Below, one piece after another: positions 26,959-34,005 of a stretch of DNA of 56,700 nt. The notes under the pieces were generated by a model. It did not search any database. It was given only the letters and a program-made list of their open reading frames with translations, and was not told the DNA's origin. Position 1 is the first letter of the stretch, and each line of letters begins with the position of its first letter. The stretch comes from Candidatus Colicola equi (GTDB taxonomy: Bacteria > Bacteroidota > Bacteroidia > Bacteroidales > Paludibacteraceae): assembly GCA_018066175.1 (NCBI GenBank), contig JAGHRV010000033.1:1-56700 (forward strand). Direction: 5' to 3'. The translations under genes and the position numbers were made by a program.

Positions 26959-27192
26959 CGATTTTCGGAGAGAAACCCGAAATTCGATAAGAAAGCGTAT
27001 CTTTTGCTTGTCCTCACTAACGAAGTCTGGAAAATTTCGCAAACAAGAAGAGGAGGTGGTAAATCAACGCTCTCGGTTTGTATATGCTGCACTCGTTGCA
27101 CTATATACATACGTGGAGCATTATTTCTCTTTTGTTTCTTCTTGTGGTATTCCAGAGCCCGTTAGTGGACGAATTAGAAATAATTCTCCACG
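26959..27192 (+). ncRNA. Long structured leader RNA with alternative/pseudoknot pairing
   Basis: Visible pairings: 26959-26968 with 26977-26986; 27015-27030 (CACTAACGAAGTCTGG) with 27152-27167; 27043-27050 with 27138-27145; 27069-27085 with 27103-27119; and 27112-27127 with 27177-27192 (15 of 16 bp). The last crosses the 27015/27152 helix and overlaps the 27069/27119 helix, so it is either a pseudoknot or an alternative fold; it is followed by GTTTTCTTATTG. Together these suggest a regulatory leader or independent RNA of ~240 nt. Confidence 0.6.
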
Positions 27193-27256
27193 TTTTCTTA
27201 TTGTGTCTTGTTGATATATGTTGAGAATAATACTAACCAATTAAAATTTTAATACT

Positions 27257-27484
27257 ATGACTTACATGTTTCAAGTTACCGTCAAGAACCGTTATGTCGG
27301 TGGCGGAGTTAATTTACCTGTTGGACTGAGTGTCCGTGTTCCTCATGACTCTATTTCGAGTCCTTTGACCACATTCTCCGGCAAACAAGCTATTGCTAAT
27401 GCTTTTATGATGCAATGTGGCGTAGATCTCAGTCGTTGCTCCAGTTGTATTAGTAGTGCCTATATGATTGCAGAAAGGATGTAA
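27257..27484 (+). CDS. Microprotein A (75 aa; DUF6140-like?)
   Basis: A small soluble protein without signal peptide. It shares a pattern with the next gene: a beta-rich N-terminal half, then G(K/R)QxIxxAFMxxxGVxL near residue 45, then a short C-terminal stretch. The pattern reminds me of small Bacteroidota DUF6140-type proteins, but I hold this loosely. An internal ATG three codons later is an alternative start. It follows the structured leader and is separated from its paralogue by 3 bases. Confidence 0.65.
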   Translation: MTYMFQVTVKNRYVGGGVNLPVGLSVRVPHDSISSPLTTFSGKQAIANAFMMQCGVDLSRCSSCISSAYMIAERM

Positions 27485-27487
27485 ACT

Positions 27488-27721
27488 ATGGGTATTATTC
27501 ATCGTTATTATAGGGCTACCCTTAAACGTTCTACCGTCTGTAATGGTTTTAGGTTTGAACCAAGTATGTCGGTTGAGTTTATATGCCCTAATTTTCATGA
27601 GCCTCTTTTTACCGCAGATGGACGCCAGGTCATTGAGGATGCTTTTATGCGCCGCTATGGTGTCAGCCTCCGCAAATCAGACCTATTAAATCCGTTATGG
27701 ATTAAATGTGAATTAATATAA
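27488..27721 (+). CDS. Microprotein B (77 aa), paralogue of the preceding gene
   Basis: 77 aa, basic N-terminus (MGIIHRYYRATLKR) and the motif GRQVIEDAFMRRYGVSL matching GKQAIANAFMMQCGVDL of the upstream gene; a tandem duplicate that has diverged strongly. No catalytic motif. Cotranscription with its neighbour is indicated by the 3-base gap. Function unknown. Confidence 0.65.
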   Translation: MGIIHRYYRATLKRSTVCNGFRFEPSMSVEFICPNFHEPLFTADGRQVIEDAFMRRYGVSLRKSDLLNPLWIKCELI

Positions 27722-27759
27722 ATAAAGCTCCTCTATGGAGACAGAAAGAATGTAAATTT

Positions 27760-28413
27760 ATGAACAAGGAAAATTTAAGAAAAAAACTTGACACAGGAAC
27801 TGCTTATTTTTTATATTGTGTCATTTTGATGGTTGTTGCCATTGTTATTGTATTAACCGCTCACATCTTTACTGATCATGAAATCATTACGGAAATAATT
27901 GCCGCTTTTTTGGCTGCCATAATTACTGCTATGATTACACGCGTACTGCTCCGACAACAAACACAAAGTAATATGGAGATGGTTGAAAAGCAAAGCGAGC
28001 AAGACTTAACACGAGAGTATCGGCTTACAATCACTAAAGACAGAATGCAATATGCTCATCAATATCTTGATTTAGTGTACGAAATTCTTGAAGATGGAAA
28101 AGTGACCCAGTCTGAGGTGCTGAAACTAAATATAGCACTACAACATTTATTATATAATCCTTTAATGGAAACAACAGAAAAGGGGATTGAAGAAGTGAGA
28201 ACATTACCCATTGATGGGATAACAATGGCCACAAATGAAATTATAAGTGCTATTAATAATGGTGAGCAGAATAGTTCTCGAATAAACCTCAATCTTGTTA
28301 ATCTTACATATTATTTGCGCTCGTTGTGGTATGGCGCATTGCCATATGATGATCCGCAAGCTATTGAAAGAGTTATTGAAAAATGGTCGAATATGACGGC
28401 TAATAATGCCTAA
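27760..28413 (+). CDS. Membrane protein with two N-terminal helices and cytoplasmic helical tail
   Basis: 217 aa. Two hydrophobic helices at ~15-37 (YFLYCVILMVVAIVIVLTA) and ~44-65 (IIAAFLAAIITAMITRVLL) form a hairpin in the inner membrane, followed by ~150 residues predicted helical, beginning with a charged coiled-coil-like stretch (QTQSNMEMVEKQSEQDLTREYR). No enzyme motif and no family recognised. AT-rich like its downstream neighbours. Position between microproteins and a 31-aa peptide suggests one transcription unit, but no gap is short enough to prove coupling. Confidence 0.6.
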   Translation: MNKENLRKKLDTGTAYFLYCVILMVVAIVIVLTAHIFTDHEIITEIIAAFLAAIITAMITRVLLRQQTQSNMEMVEKQSEQDLTREYRLTITKDRMQYAHQYLDLVYEILEDGKVTQSEVLKLNIALQHLLYNPLMETTEKGIEEVRTLPIDGITMATNEIISAINNGEQNSSRINLNLVNLTYYLRSLWYGALPYDDPQAIERVIEKWSNMTANNA

Positions 28414-28466
28414 CAAATTATATTACTGTGGCAGACAGATTTCTGCTAATTTAAATTCAACTAACT

Positions 28467-28562
28467 ATGTCAAACGAAACAGAAAAATGGATTAAAGTTG
28501 GTGTTAATCTCTTAACAGCAATGGTACCTGTATTTACTGCAATGGCAGGAAATCGTCGTTAA
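28467..28562 (+). CDS. 31-aa hydrophobic/amphipathic peptide
   Basis: ATG at 28467 to TAA at 28562. The peptide starts MSNETEKWIKVGVNL and ends with a hydrophobic stretch and basic GNRR tail, consistent with one short membrane-associated helix. It ends 18 bases before the TerB-like/DUF1232 gene. Coding status rests on position, intact start/stop and amphipathic composition only. Confidence 0.45.
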   Translation: MSNETEKWIKVGVNLLTAMVPVFTAMAGNRR

Positions 28563-28580
28563 CATTTAAAACTTACTATT

Positions 28581-29351
28581 ATGAAATTAGAATTAATTAA
28601 ATTGTTCAACAAAATCGGTGTTCTGTTTGCAAGTTGTGATGGGAAATACACATCATGTGAACGAGAATTTATTGAAGGCATTCTTGCTGGAATCAAAAAA
28701 AACAGCATCATCTCTGACGAAGAATATGCTGACTTATTGCGCGAAGACATTCATGTAACCTTTGAATCCGTTCTACAAGATTACGAGAAGTTTATGAAAA
28801 ATTGCTCCGACGAACAAAAACGCTTGGTTAATGAAAACATCATTTCTTTTATAGAAGGTGTTATTAATGCTGATGGTGTGTCTATGCCTGAAGAAACCAA
28901 ATTATTAGAACGTTGGATAGCGGATACCAAGTCTGAAAGCTTTGCATATACATCTAAAAGTCAAAAAGAAATCATCAAAGCCTTCCAATCTATCAAAAAG
29001 CCTGAATTTGAAGAACGCACTTTCTGGGAAAAACTTGGTGAGTCCGCCAAGAAAGCCGGACTGAAAGTGATTTATGCTGCATTATTATTATACTATGTAA
29101 TGGTGGCTAAATCTACTTCCACAAAAGACAAGGCCTTGATTGCTGGTGCATTGGCATATCTTGTATCACCAATAGACATCATTCCGGACGGAATTCCTGT
29201 TGTTGGATTTGCAGATGACTTGGTTGTGTTATTGTATGTTCTCAAGACAGTCCGCGAGAATGTTACTGACGAAATCAAAATGCAAGCCAAAACTAAGTTG
29301 GGTGATTGGTTTAAGAAAATAGATGAAAATGAATTAGCAGAAGTTTTGTGA
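28581..29351 (+). CDS. TerB-like / DUF1232 (YkvA-type) protein
   Basis: 256 aa. Residues ~1-130 are TerB-like helices (FASCDGKYTSCEREFIEGIL, then VINADGVSMPEETKLLE, with the DG repeat of TerB). Residues ~165-225 form a DUF1232 module (KALIAGALAYLVSPIDIIPDGIPVVGFADDLVVLLYVL), a short membrane-associated hairpin. This links a TerB domain to the membrane. It is the second TerB-like gene of the region after the M48-TerB protein. Ends at a bidirectional terminator. Confidence 0.75.
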   Translation: MKLELIKLFNKIGVLFASCDGKYTSCEREFIEGILAGIKKNSIISDEEYADLLREDIHVTFESVLQDYEKFMKNCSDEQKRLVNENIISFIEGVINADGVSMPEETKLLERWIADTKSESFAYTSKSQKEIIKAFQSIKKPEFEERTFWEKLGESAKKAGLKVIYAALLLYYVMVAKSTSTKDKALIAGALAYLVSPIDIIPDGIPVVGFADDLVVLLYVLKTVRENVTDEIKMQAKTKLGDWFKKIDENELAEVL

Positions 29352-29360
29352 TTTTTTTTT

Positions 29361-29394
29361 AAGAGGCTCTTGCTATGGTTGTTAAGAGCCTCTT
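29361..29394. terminator. Bidirectional-type intrinsic terminator
   Basis: Perfect 11-bp stem AAGAGGCTCTT / AAGAGCCTCTT with a 12-nt loop, T-run-like TTGTCTTTTT after it and TTTTTTTT before it. It separates the TerB-like/DUF1232 gene from the channel gene and shows that an in-frame ATG at 29375 (inside the loop) is not the channel start. Confidence 0.85.
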
Positions 29395-29407
29395 TGTCTT
29401 TTTCATT

Positions 29408-30214
29408 ATGCGAATAAAAGAATACATTTTAAACCACGTCCTTGATATAGCGAAGGATATTACGGATAAAGCAGAAAAGCTTATCCTAGGGGTTATTATA
29501 ATCAATTGTATAGTCATCTTTCTCCAAGAGACTGGGATTACGAATGTATGGATTAATGCCATAGATGCCGCTTGCACAATCATTTTTGTTTTGGAGATGG
29601 TCTTCAAACAGCGCAAAGGCCTAAAACAATATTGGACGGATGGTTGGAATATGATAGATGGTATTTTAGTTTTAATTTCTATACCATCCTTATTCTCATA
29701 TGTTTTCCCGATTTATAATACTAGTTGGATTTTAGCATTACGTTTATTTAGAATCTTCAGATTTTTTAGGATAGTGCGTTTGTGGGGCGATGTGGAACAA
29801 ACTTTTCGCAATATCAAGAAAGCCATATCTCAATGCTTTTCTGTTTTTGTCGGTTTTGGAGTCTTGTTATTTGTATGTGCGCTTATTTCTTGTGCACTTT
29901 TTAAAGATAGTGCGCCTCAATTTTTTGGAACACCTATAGCAAGTTTATATTCAATTTTTCGAATGTGTACTATTGAAGGGTGGTATGAAATACCAGAAGT
30001 TGTTGTGCAAGGTGCGCCATCCTGGACAAAACATTTTGTACACTTATATTTCATCAGTATTCTCATTACAATGGGCATATTAGGTATGTCTATTATAAAC
30101 TCTATTTTTGTTGACGCGATGGTAAGTGATAATAACAAAGGATTAGAAAAGGAAATCAAAGAATTGAAACAAATGATATTGAATCTACAAAATAATCAAA
30201 AAACAAATAAATAA
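29408..30214 (+). CDS. Bacterial voltage-gated cation channel (NaChBac/BacNaV-like)
   Basis: 268 aa, six-helix ion-transport architecture. S1 ~24-40, S2 ~52-67, S3 ~80-100, S4 ~110-126 with Arg at 112, 115, 118, 121 and 124 (RLFRIFRFFRIVR), S5 ~143-164, pore helix and filter, S6 ~212-237, then a C-terminal charged coiled coil (~245-262, LEKEIKELKQMILNLQ) that should tetramerise the channel. The filter reads TIEGW at 188-192, where NaChBac has TLESW; the key Glu is kept. A homotetrameric inner-membrane Na+ or Ca2+ channel opened by depolarisation is expected. The next gene starts directly after its stop codon. Confidence 0.85.
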   Translation: MRIKEYILNHVLDIAKDITDKAEKLILGVIIINCIVIFLQETGITNVWINAIDAACTIIFVLEMVFKQRKGLKQYWTDGWNMIDGILVLISIPSLFSYVFPIYNTSWILALRLFRIFRFFRIVRLWGDVEQTFRNIKKAISQCFSVFVGFGVLLFVCALISCALFKDSAPQFFGTPIASLYSIFRMCTIEGWYEIPEVVVQGAPSWTKHFVHLYFISILITMGILGMSIINSIFVDAMVSDNNKGLEKEIKELKQMILNLQNNQKTNK

Positions 30215-30568
30215 ATGACCTCCACTCTCACTTTCTCTCAACCTGCTCGGCGGGTATATACCTGCGTGAAGCATGTGATGCAGACCACGGATGAGTTTCG
30301 CCGTGTGGAATGCGATGAGGAACATTTTGTCCTCACCGCGTCCCACGGTTGGTCGCTTATCCCTACCGGGCAGAATATACGCATTCGCGTAGTGGCAAAA
30401 GGTACACAAACGACCGATGTTATCATCGAAAGCAAGAACAAAGTCTTTATTAACATCTTTGGCATACCGCAATCCAAGCGTAACGTTCAGACCCTAAGCG
30501 ACTATATCCAAAATCGCGTTTATCGCCTCTGCTCTGACGAGGAAATAAAACTCAATCAAACACTATAA
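30215..30568 (+). CDS. Unknown 117-aa protein
   Basis: Begins immediately after the stop of the channel gene, so translation is probably coupled. Predicted alpha/beta, with a beta-rich middle (NIRIRVVAKGTQTTDVIIESK) and helical C-terminus (IQNRVYRLCSDEEIKL). No family recognised. Its base composition is richer in G+C than the AT-rich genes before it. The DNA of its last ~16 codons has a decayed second copy at ~32048-32100, in front of the Sel1 gene. Confidence 0.55.
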   Translation: MTSTLTFSQPARRVYTCVKHVMQTTDEFRRVECDEEHFVLTASHGWSLIPTGQNIRIRVVAKGTQTTDVIIESKNKVFINIFGIPQSKRNVQTLSDYIQNRVYRLCSDEEIKLNQTL

Positions 30569-30573
30569 ATCTT

Positions 30574-30614
30574 ATGACTCAACAAGAAATAAACGATCTC
30601 ATATCTTCCATATT
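30574..30614 (+). pseudogene. Remnant of a Sel1-gene 5' end
   Basis: ATGACTCAACAAGAAATAAA... encodes MTQQEINDL, nearly identical to the MIQQEINDL start of the intact Sel1 gene at 32126, then leaves any recognisable reading frame. It directly follows the end of the 117-aa gene, as its counterpart follows the decayed copy of that gene end. Confidence 0.6.
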
Positions 30615-30617
30615 ATT

Positions 30618-31442
30618 ATGCCTACTTATTCAGATTTACATATACTAACCGTTAACAACCTTGAGTGCGATACACAACAAATCATCAATAGGTTTAGGAA
30701 ACTTCTTTCCCCAGATGTAACTATCAAAACTCTTCCCGCAAGCTTTGGTTTCGGACAATTGCCTACTAAACTTTCAAAGTTTTGGCGGATAGATTTCTCT
30801 AAGTATAAGAACATATACTTATGGCGAGGAGATGATTTGTCGTCCCATGTAATGATTGGTTTTCTTTGTAAAAACATAGCACAACCTTTAATGCTTGTTG
30901 ATGCACATGATGCTATCAAAGAGTTCAACCGTCTTAAAGAATTTACCATACGACGTTCCCTCAAGAGAACAGAAATAGAGACCCATGCAATAAAAATCAA
31001 TATATTTGCTTACTCTCAATCCCCATCTTTAAAAAACGCTACACTTATTACGGATCAACAACGAGAACAATATATTAACACATGGGACAACTTAGTCGCA
31101 ACGGATACAGGATTGCGTATCTTTGATGAAAATAATAATGTTATCAATGTTCCGGAAGATTATTTTGACACAGCAATACTACAAACTATAAAAAAAGAAT
31201 CATATCAGAATATTATTGCAGGAGATTACAATCCTATTTTTGATATACGTGGGGACTATGATGCCCTTATATGCTATTATAAGCGTGTGATTACTTTAGC
31301 TCGGCAAAACAAAGTTGTTCTTAAACAAGCGGATTCGTTGGCTGAATATTGTAAAAGTTATCATATAGATCTCAGTCATGCTGATTGTGTAAATGGGGTA
31401 TATGTTTTTCATCTTCCATCTATACTCGTAAAATTGCCATAA
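30618..31442 (+). CDS. DUF1835/DUF3658-like protein
   Basis: 274 aa, soluble. The N-terminal half (LHILTVNN near the start; KNIYLWRGDDLSSHVMIGFL) resembles DUF1835, and residues ~145-195 (QREQYINTWDNLVATDTGLR, then PEDYFDTAIL) resemble DUF3658, a common pairing. No catalytic residues are known to me. It is AT-rich and sits as a single gene between boundary repeats, so I read it as a cassette. Function unknown; family assignment is from memory of the patterns. Confidence 0.55.
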   Translation: MPTYSDLHILTVNNLECDTQQIINRFRKLLSPDVTIKTLPASFGFGQLPTKLSKFWRIDFSKYKNIYLWRGDDLSSHVMIGFLCKNIAQPLMLVDAHDAIKEFNRLKEFTIRRSLKRTEIETHAIKINIFAYSQSPSLKNATLITDQQREQYINTWDNLVATDTGLRIFDENNNVINVPEDYFDTAILQTIKKESYQNIIAGDYNPIFDIRGDYDALICYYKRVITLARQNKVVLKQADSLAEYCKSYHIDLSHADCVNGVYVFHLPSILVKLP

Positions 31443-31514
31443 TACGCAAGAACTTTCTTTTAATCTTCTTATGAATAAAACTGAAACCAAACTCACTCAA
31501 ACACTATAATCATT

Positions 31515-31949
31515 ATGCAAAAACATTTTTTGTGGATATGTTCTATTATCCTTTTCATTAGTTGCTCCAATTCAACTTCTACAACAGGCAACCAATCAAA
31601 CGACGATGCCGTCCGTGAATTGCTGACGGACATGTACAACAACGAACTGTACCAAGATTACGAATGGCTGGAGGCGCATTGTACCGATAAATGCTTACAG
31701 TTCTTGCAAAGCGAATATGAGTATATATGCGAGGATGGCCCATGCTATGCAGTGTGGAAATTCCGCACCAACAGCCAAGATGGCTATTCGGACGAGCATC
31801 GGATCCTTTCCGTTGATAATCAAGGGAATGGCTACTATGACTACACCTTCCTCGATATGGGCGTCAAAGGCAAGAATCGAGTTAAAATCATATCCGACAA
31901 CCAACGACTCCTGATTGACGAAATCAAACAGATCTCTCCCCGGTATTGA
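31515..31949 (+). CDS. Small lipoprotein (DUF3828-like?)
   Basis: 144 aa with a lipoprotein signal peptide (MQKHFLWICSIILFISC, Cys ~17) followed by a low-complexity linker and a compact alpha/beta domain (DDAVRELLTDMYNNELYQDYEWLEAHCTDK...) of the kind found in DUF3828-type periplasmic proteins. Expected in the periplasm anchored to a membrane. Single-gene cassette; upstream of it MNKTETKLTQTL* repeats the NQTL* end of the 117-aa gene. Confidence 0.6.
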   Translation: MQKHFLWICSIILFISCSNSTSTTGNQSNDDAVRELLTDMYNNELYQDYEWLEAHCTDKCLQFLQSEYEYICEDGPCYAVWKFRTNSQDGYSDEHRILSVDNQGNGYYDYTFLDMGVKGKNRVKIISDNQRLLIDEIKQISPRY

Positions 31950-32001
31950 TTCTCTCACTCTCCCTTTCACTCTCACTCTCACTCTCATTCTCACCCACTC
32001 A
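31950..32001 (+). repeat. CTCTCA simple-repeat tract
   Basis: Purely C/T/A tract built from CTCTCA/CACTCT hexamers directly after the lipoprotein stop. No coding or hairpin signal. Confidence 0.8.
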
Positions 32002-32028
32002 CCCTTTTACCTCATCCCACCTTGGTGA

Positions 32029-32046
32029 TGTTCACAAAAAAGTGAA
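32029..32046. other. Short palindrome GTTCAC-aaaaaa-GTGAAC
   Basis: 6-bp perfect inverted repeat between the lipoprotein and Sel1 genes. Could be a weak terminator stem or operator; no T-run follows. Confidence 0.35.
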
Positions 32047-32047
32047 C

Positions 32048-32104
32048 AATTCCAAAACCGCGTCTATCGTCTCTGTTCCGAAGAGGAGTTACACCTTCGA
32101 TAAT
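32048..32104 (+). pseudogene. Decayed copy of the 3' end of the 117-aa gene
   Basis: Encodes FQNRVYRLCSEEELHLR then stops, matching IQNRVYRLCSDEEIKL of the gene at 30215. No upstream remainder of the gene is present. Confidence 0.7.
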
Positions 32105-32125
32105 AACAAATAGATTGATTGAATT

Positions 32126-32773
32126 ATGATTCAACAAGAAATAAACGACCTCAAATCAAAAGCCCAACAAGGCGATGCCAAAGCGCAAGTAAGATTAGGT
32201 GTGTACTACCTATATGGTGACGGAATAAAAAAGAATATTAAATCAGCTGTCAAATGGCTTAAATGCGCGGTAGCACAAGGCGCTGTGGATGCTCATTATT
32301 TCTTAGGATCGTGTTATGAATTCGGTTATGGTGTTGAACAAAATCTCATGGAAGCGGTAAGATTATATAAATCAGCTGCTGAGCAAGGAGATGCCAATGC
32401 CCAATGTGGGTTAGCATTATGCTATGAAACTGGCAAGGGTGTCGTAGAAAATATTACCGAAGCCGTTACATTGTACAAACGCGCTGCACAACAAGGGCAA
32501 TATTGGGCACAGATGAAATTAGGTCTATGTTATTGGAATGGACAAGGGGTCAACAAAAATCGTACGGAAGCTGCCAAATGGTTTAGACTTGCTGCTGAGC
32601 ATGGATATGACAAGGCACAACGTTGTTTGGCTTATTGTTACGCAAACGGAGTTGGTGTCAAAAAGAATGTAAAAGAAGCCATAAAATGGCTTAGATTTGC
32701 TGCCGAACAAGGAGATAAAAGAGCAAAAGCCCAATTGCAGATTTTGTTAGAAAATGAGACAGAAAACCAATGA
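32126..32773 (+). CDS. Sel1-like repeat protein
   Basis: 215 aa made of five Sel1-like repeats of ~36 residues (each ALG/LGxCYxxGxGVxxNxxEAxxWxxxAAxQG), from residue ~12 to ~200, an alpha/alpha solenoid used for protein-protein binding. No signal peptide, so cytoplasmic. It directly follows a decayed gene-end remnant, and its own first codons are duplicated at 30574. Sel1 proteins occur both in stress signalling and as immunity proteins; I cannot choose. Confidence 0.85.
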   Translation: MIQQEINDLKSKAQQGDAKAQVRLGVYYLYGDGIKKNIKSAVKWLKCAVAQGAVDAHYFLGSCYEFGYGVEQNLMEAVRLYKSAAEQGDANAQCGLALCYETGKGVVENITEAVTLYKRAAQQGQYWAQMKLGLCYWNGQGVNKNRTEAAKWFRLAAEHGYDKAQRCLAYCYANGVGVKKNVKEAIKWLRFAAEQGDKRAKAQLQILLENETENQ

Positions 32774-32836
32774 GGAGTTGTACCTTAGCAAGAACCAATA
32801 ACTGAATACATTTATACTACCATTATTATATTTATT

Positions 32837-33517
32837 ATGACTAACGTTTACGAAGAAGCAAAAGTATTCTTGGAGAACTTTGTTCCTAATGAATCTAACC
32901 TTGATGCAGACCTTCAGGCTGTTGCTGAGCAAGAGGAGTTGGTACTATCTTTCCCGCGTAGGGATTATCTCTTGGAGACTTATCCGAATTTAAGCGCAGA
33001 GGAACATCTGCACAGATTGTCGGATTTGATTAAACTTCACGATTCTCTATTAGTGGGGTTGAAAAGGCTAAAGCATATGTTGGAAAATCTTCTGTTGGAG
33101 CATATAGCAGATCAACTACCTTCTTGCTTTAATGGCGGTGTAGATGTCTCTGCTCATATTGAGCTTTGTGATGGAGATGATGAAGAAATGTATGATGAGG
33201 ATGACGAAGAGGATATGAAGATACTGGAGGAGCGTCGTAAGCCAACCCTTTCTATCATGGATCCGGTCAAACACGATGATATGCCACCCGATATTTTCAT
33301 TTGTGTAGAAGTTTGTCATCGTAATTTTGAGTTTACTCTGCACATTGAGTATTACTGGGATGATACCTTCTCAATAGAAGTTGATGATTGGAATATGCCA
33401 ACTATGAATGTCAGCAAAGACGATTTTCTGTCCGTAATCGGTGTGTTGAAAATCAATGAAGGTGCAGCAGGTCTTGCCGCTGGCATCCAGAAAGGTATAG
33501 ACTGGCTGAATAAATAG
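32837..33517 (+). CDS. Unknown 226-aa acidic protein
   Basis: Not recognised. Soluble, no signal peptide, with a strongly acidic centre (residues ~110-130, DGDDEEMYDEDDEED). N-terminal half helical, C-terminal half beta-rich (FICVEVCHRNFEFTLHIEYYWDDTFSIEVDDW), as in several small immunity-type folds. Followed 180 bases later by another decayed boundary remnant (33697-33720). Single-gene cassette. Confidence 0.6.
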   Translation: MTNVYEEAKVFLENFVPNESNLDADLQAVAEQEELVLSFPRRDYLLETYPNLSAEEHLHRLSDLIKLHDSLLVGLKRLKHMLENLLLEHIADQLPSCFNGGVDVSAHIELCDGDDEEMYDEDDEEDMKILEERRKPTLSIMDPVKHDDMPPDIFICVEVCHRNFEFTLHIEYYWDDTFSIEVDDWNMPTMNVSKDDFLSVIGVLKINEGAAGLAAGIQKGIDWLNK

Positions 33518-33570
33518 TCACATGATAACATATATCTCCGATACCGCACACTACAAAGAAGTGCTGACTC

Positions 33571-33649
33571 GCAGACAGTGCAGACAGTACTTTCTTGTAT
33601 ATGCCCACGCGCGTGTATGTGTATATACACAATCGTCTGCACTGTCTGC
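33571..33649. repeat. 15-bp perfect inverted repeat built from 9-bp units
   Basis: GCAGACAGTGCAGAC (33571-33585) and GTCTGCACTGTCTGC (33635-33649), 49-base loop. The left arm is part of a tandem pair of GCAGACAGT. The loop contains short palindromes (CACGCGCGTG, GTATATAC). Could form a long hairpin; no T-run. Confidence 0.8.
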
Positions 33650-33696
33650 TCTATCTGCGCAGAAATCAAAAAGTAAGTATCTACACCCTCTTACAC

Positions 33697-33720
33697 CCGA
33701 AGAGGTGGTAACACCGATGA
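33697..33720 (+). pseudogene. Boundary remnant (CCGAAGAGGTGGTAACACC...)
   Basis: Resembles CCGAAGAGGAGTTACACC at ~32080 and GAGGAGTTGTACCTT at ~32772, the shared gene-end remnant of this cassette string. Confidence 0.5.
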
Positions 33721-33815
33721 GGAGAGGAGAGACTCAGGTCGTCTGTTGATTAAGTTTTGCGGCAATCAACCCTTACGAACCTGCTGTCTCGACGACGCGA
33801 CCACATGCAGCTAAG

Positions 33816-33897
33816 GTAAGCCCCGCCTAACCCCAGCCTAAACCTGCCGAAAACCTCACTTTTCGTGGGCTTCTGGTTGGGTTTAGTAGGGGCTTAC
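33816..33897. repeat. Imperfect inverted repeat GTAAGCCCC / GGGGCTTAC
   Basis: Perfect 9-bp ends at 33816-33824 and 33889-33897, with partial internal complementarity (CCTAACCCC.. / GGTTGGG..). The surrounding ~200 bases are richer in G+C than neighbours and carry no convincing gene. Confidence 0.55.
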
Positions 33898-34005
33898 ATG
33901 CTACGGAGATGCTACGGAACTTTAGACGTGCCCCAGATTGTGCCCAAAATCGCGATTTCGTGCAAAGCCGAATTAGGATTATTAGACAATAAAAAATAAT
34001 CTGAA

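Noticed and set aside
26912..27214. Open frame of 100 codons on the plus strand over the structured leader
   Set aside because: Its start lies upstream of the -7 element at 26947-26954, composition is not protein-like, and the bases are accounted for by RNA helices.
31695..31994. 99-codon minus-strand frame starting MRMRVRVRVKGRVRES
   Set aside because: Its start is produced by the CTCTCA simple repeat and the rest is antisense to the lipoprotein gene.
33522..33749. 75-codon frame after the acidic-protein gene
   Set aside because: It runs through both arms of the 15-bp inverted repeat and the boundary remnant; no family-like pattern. A short real gene cannot be fully excluded.
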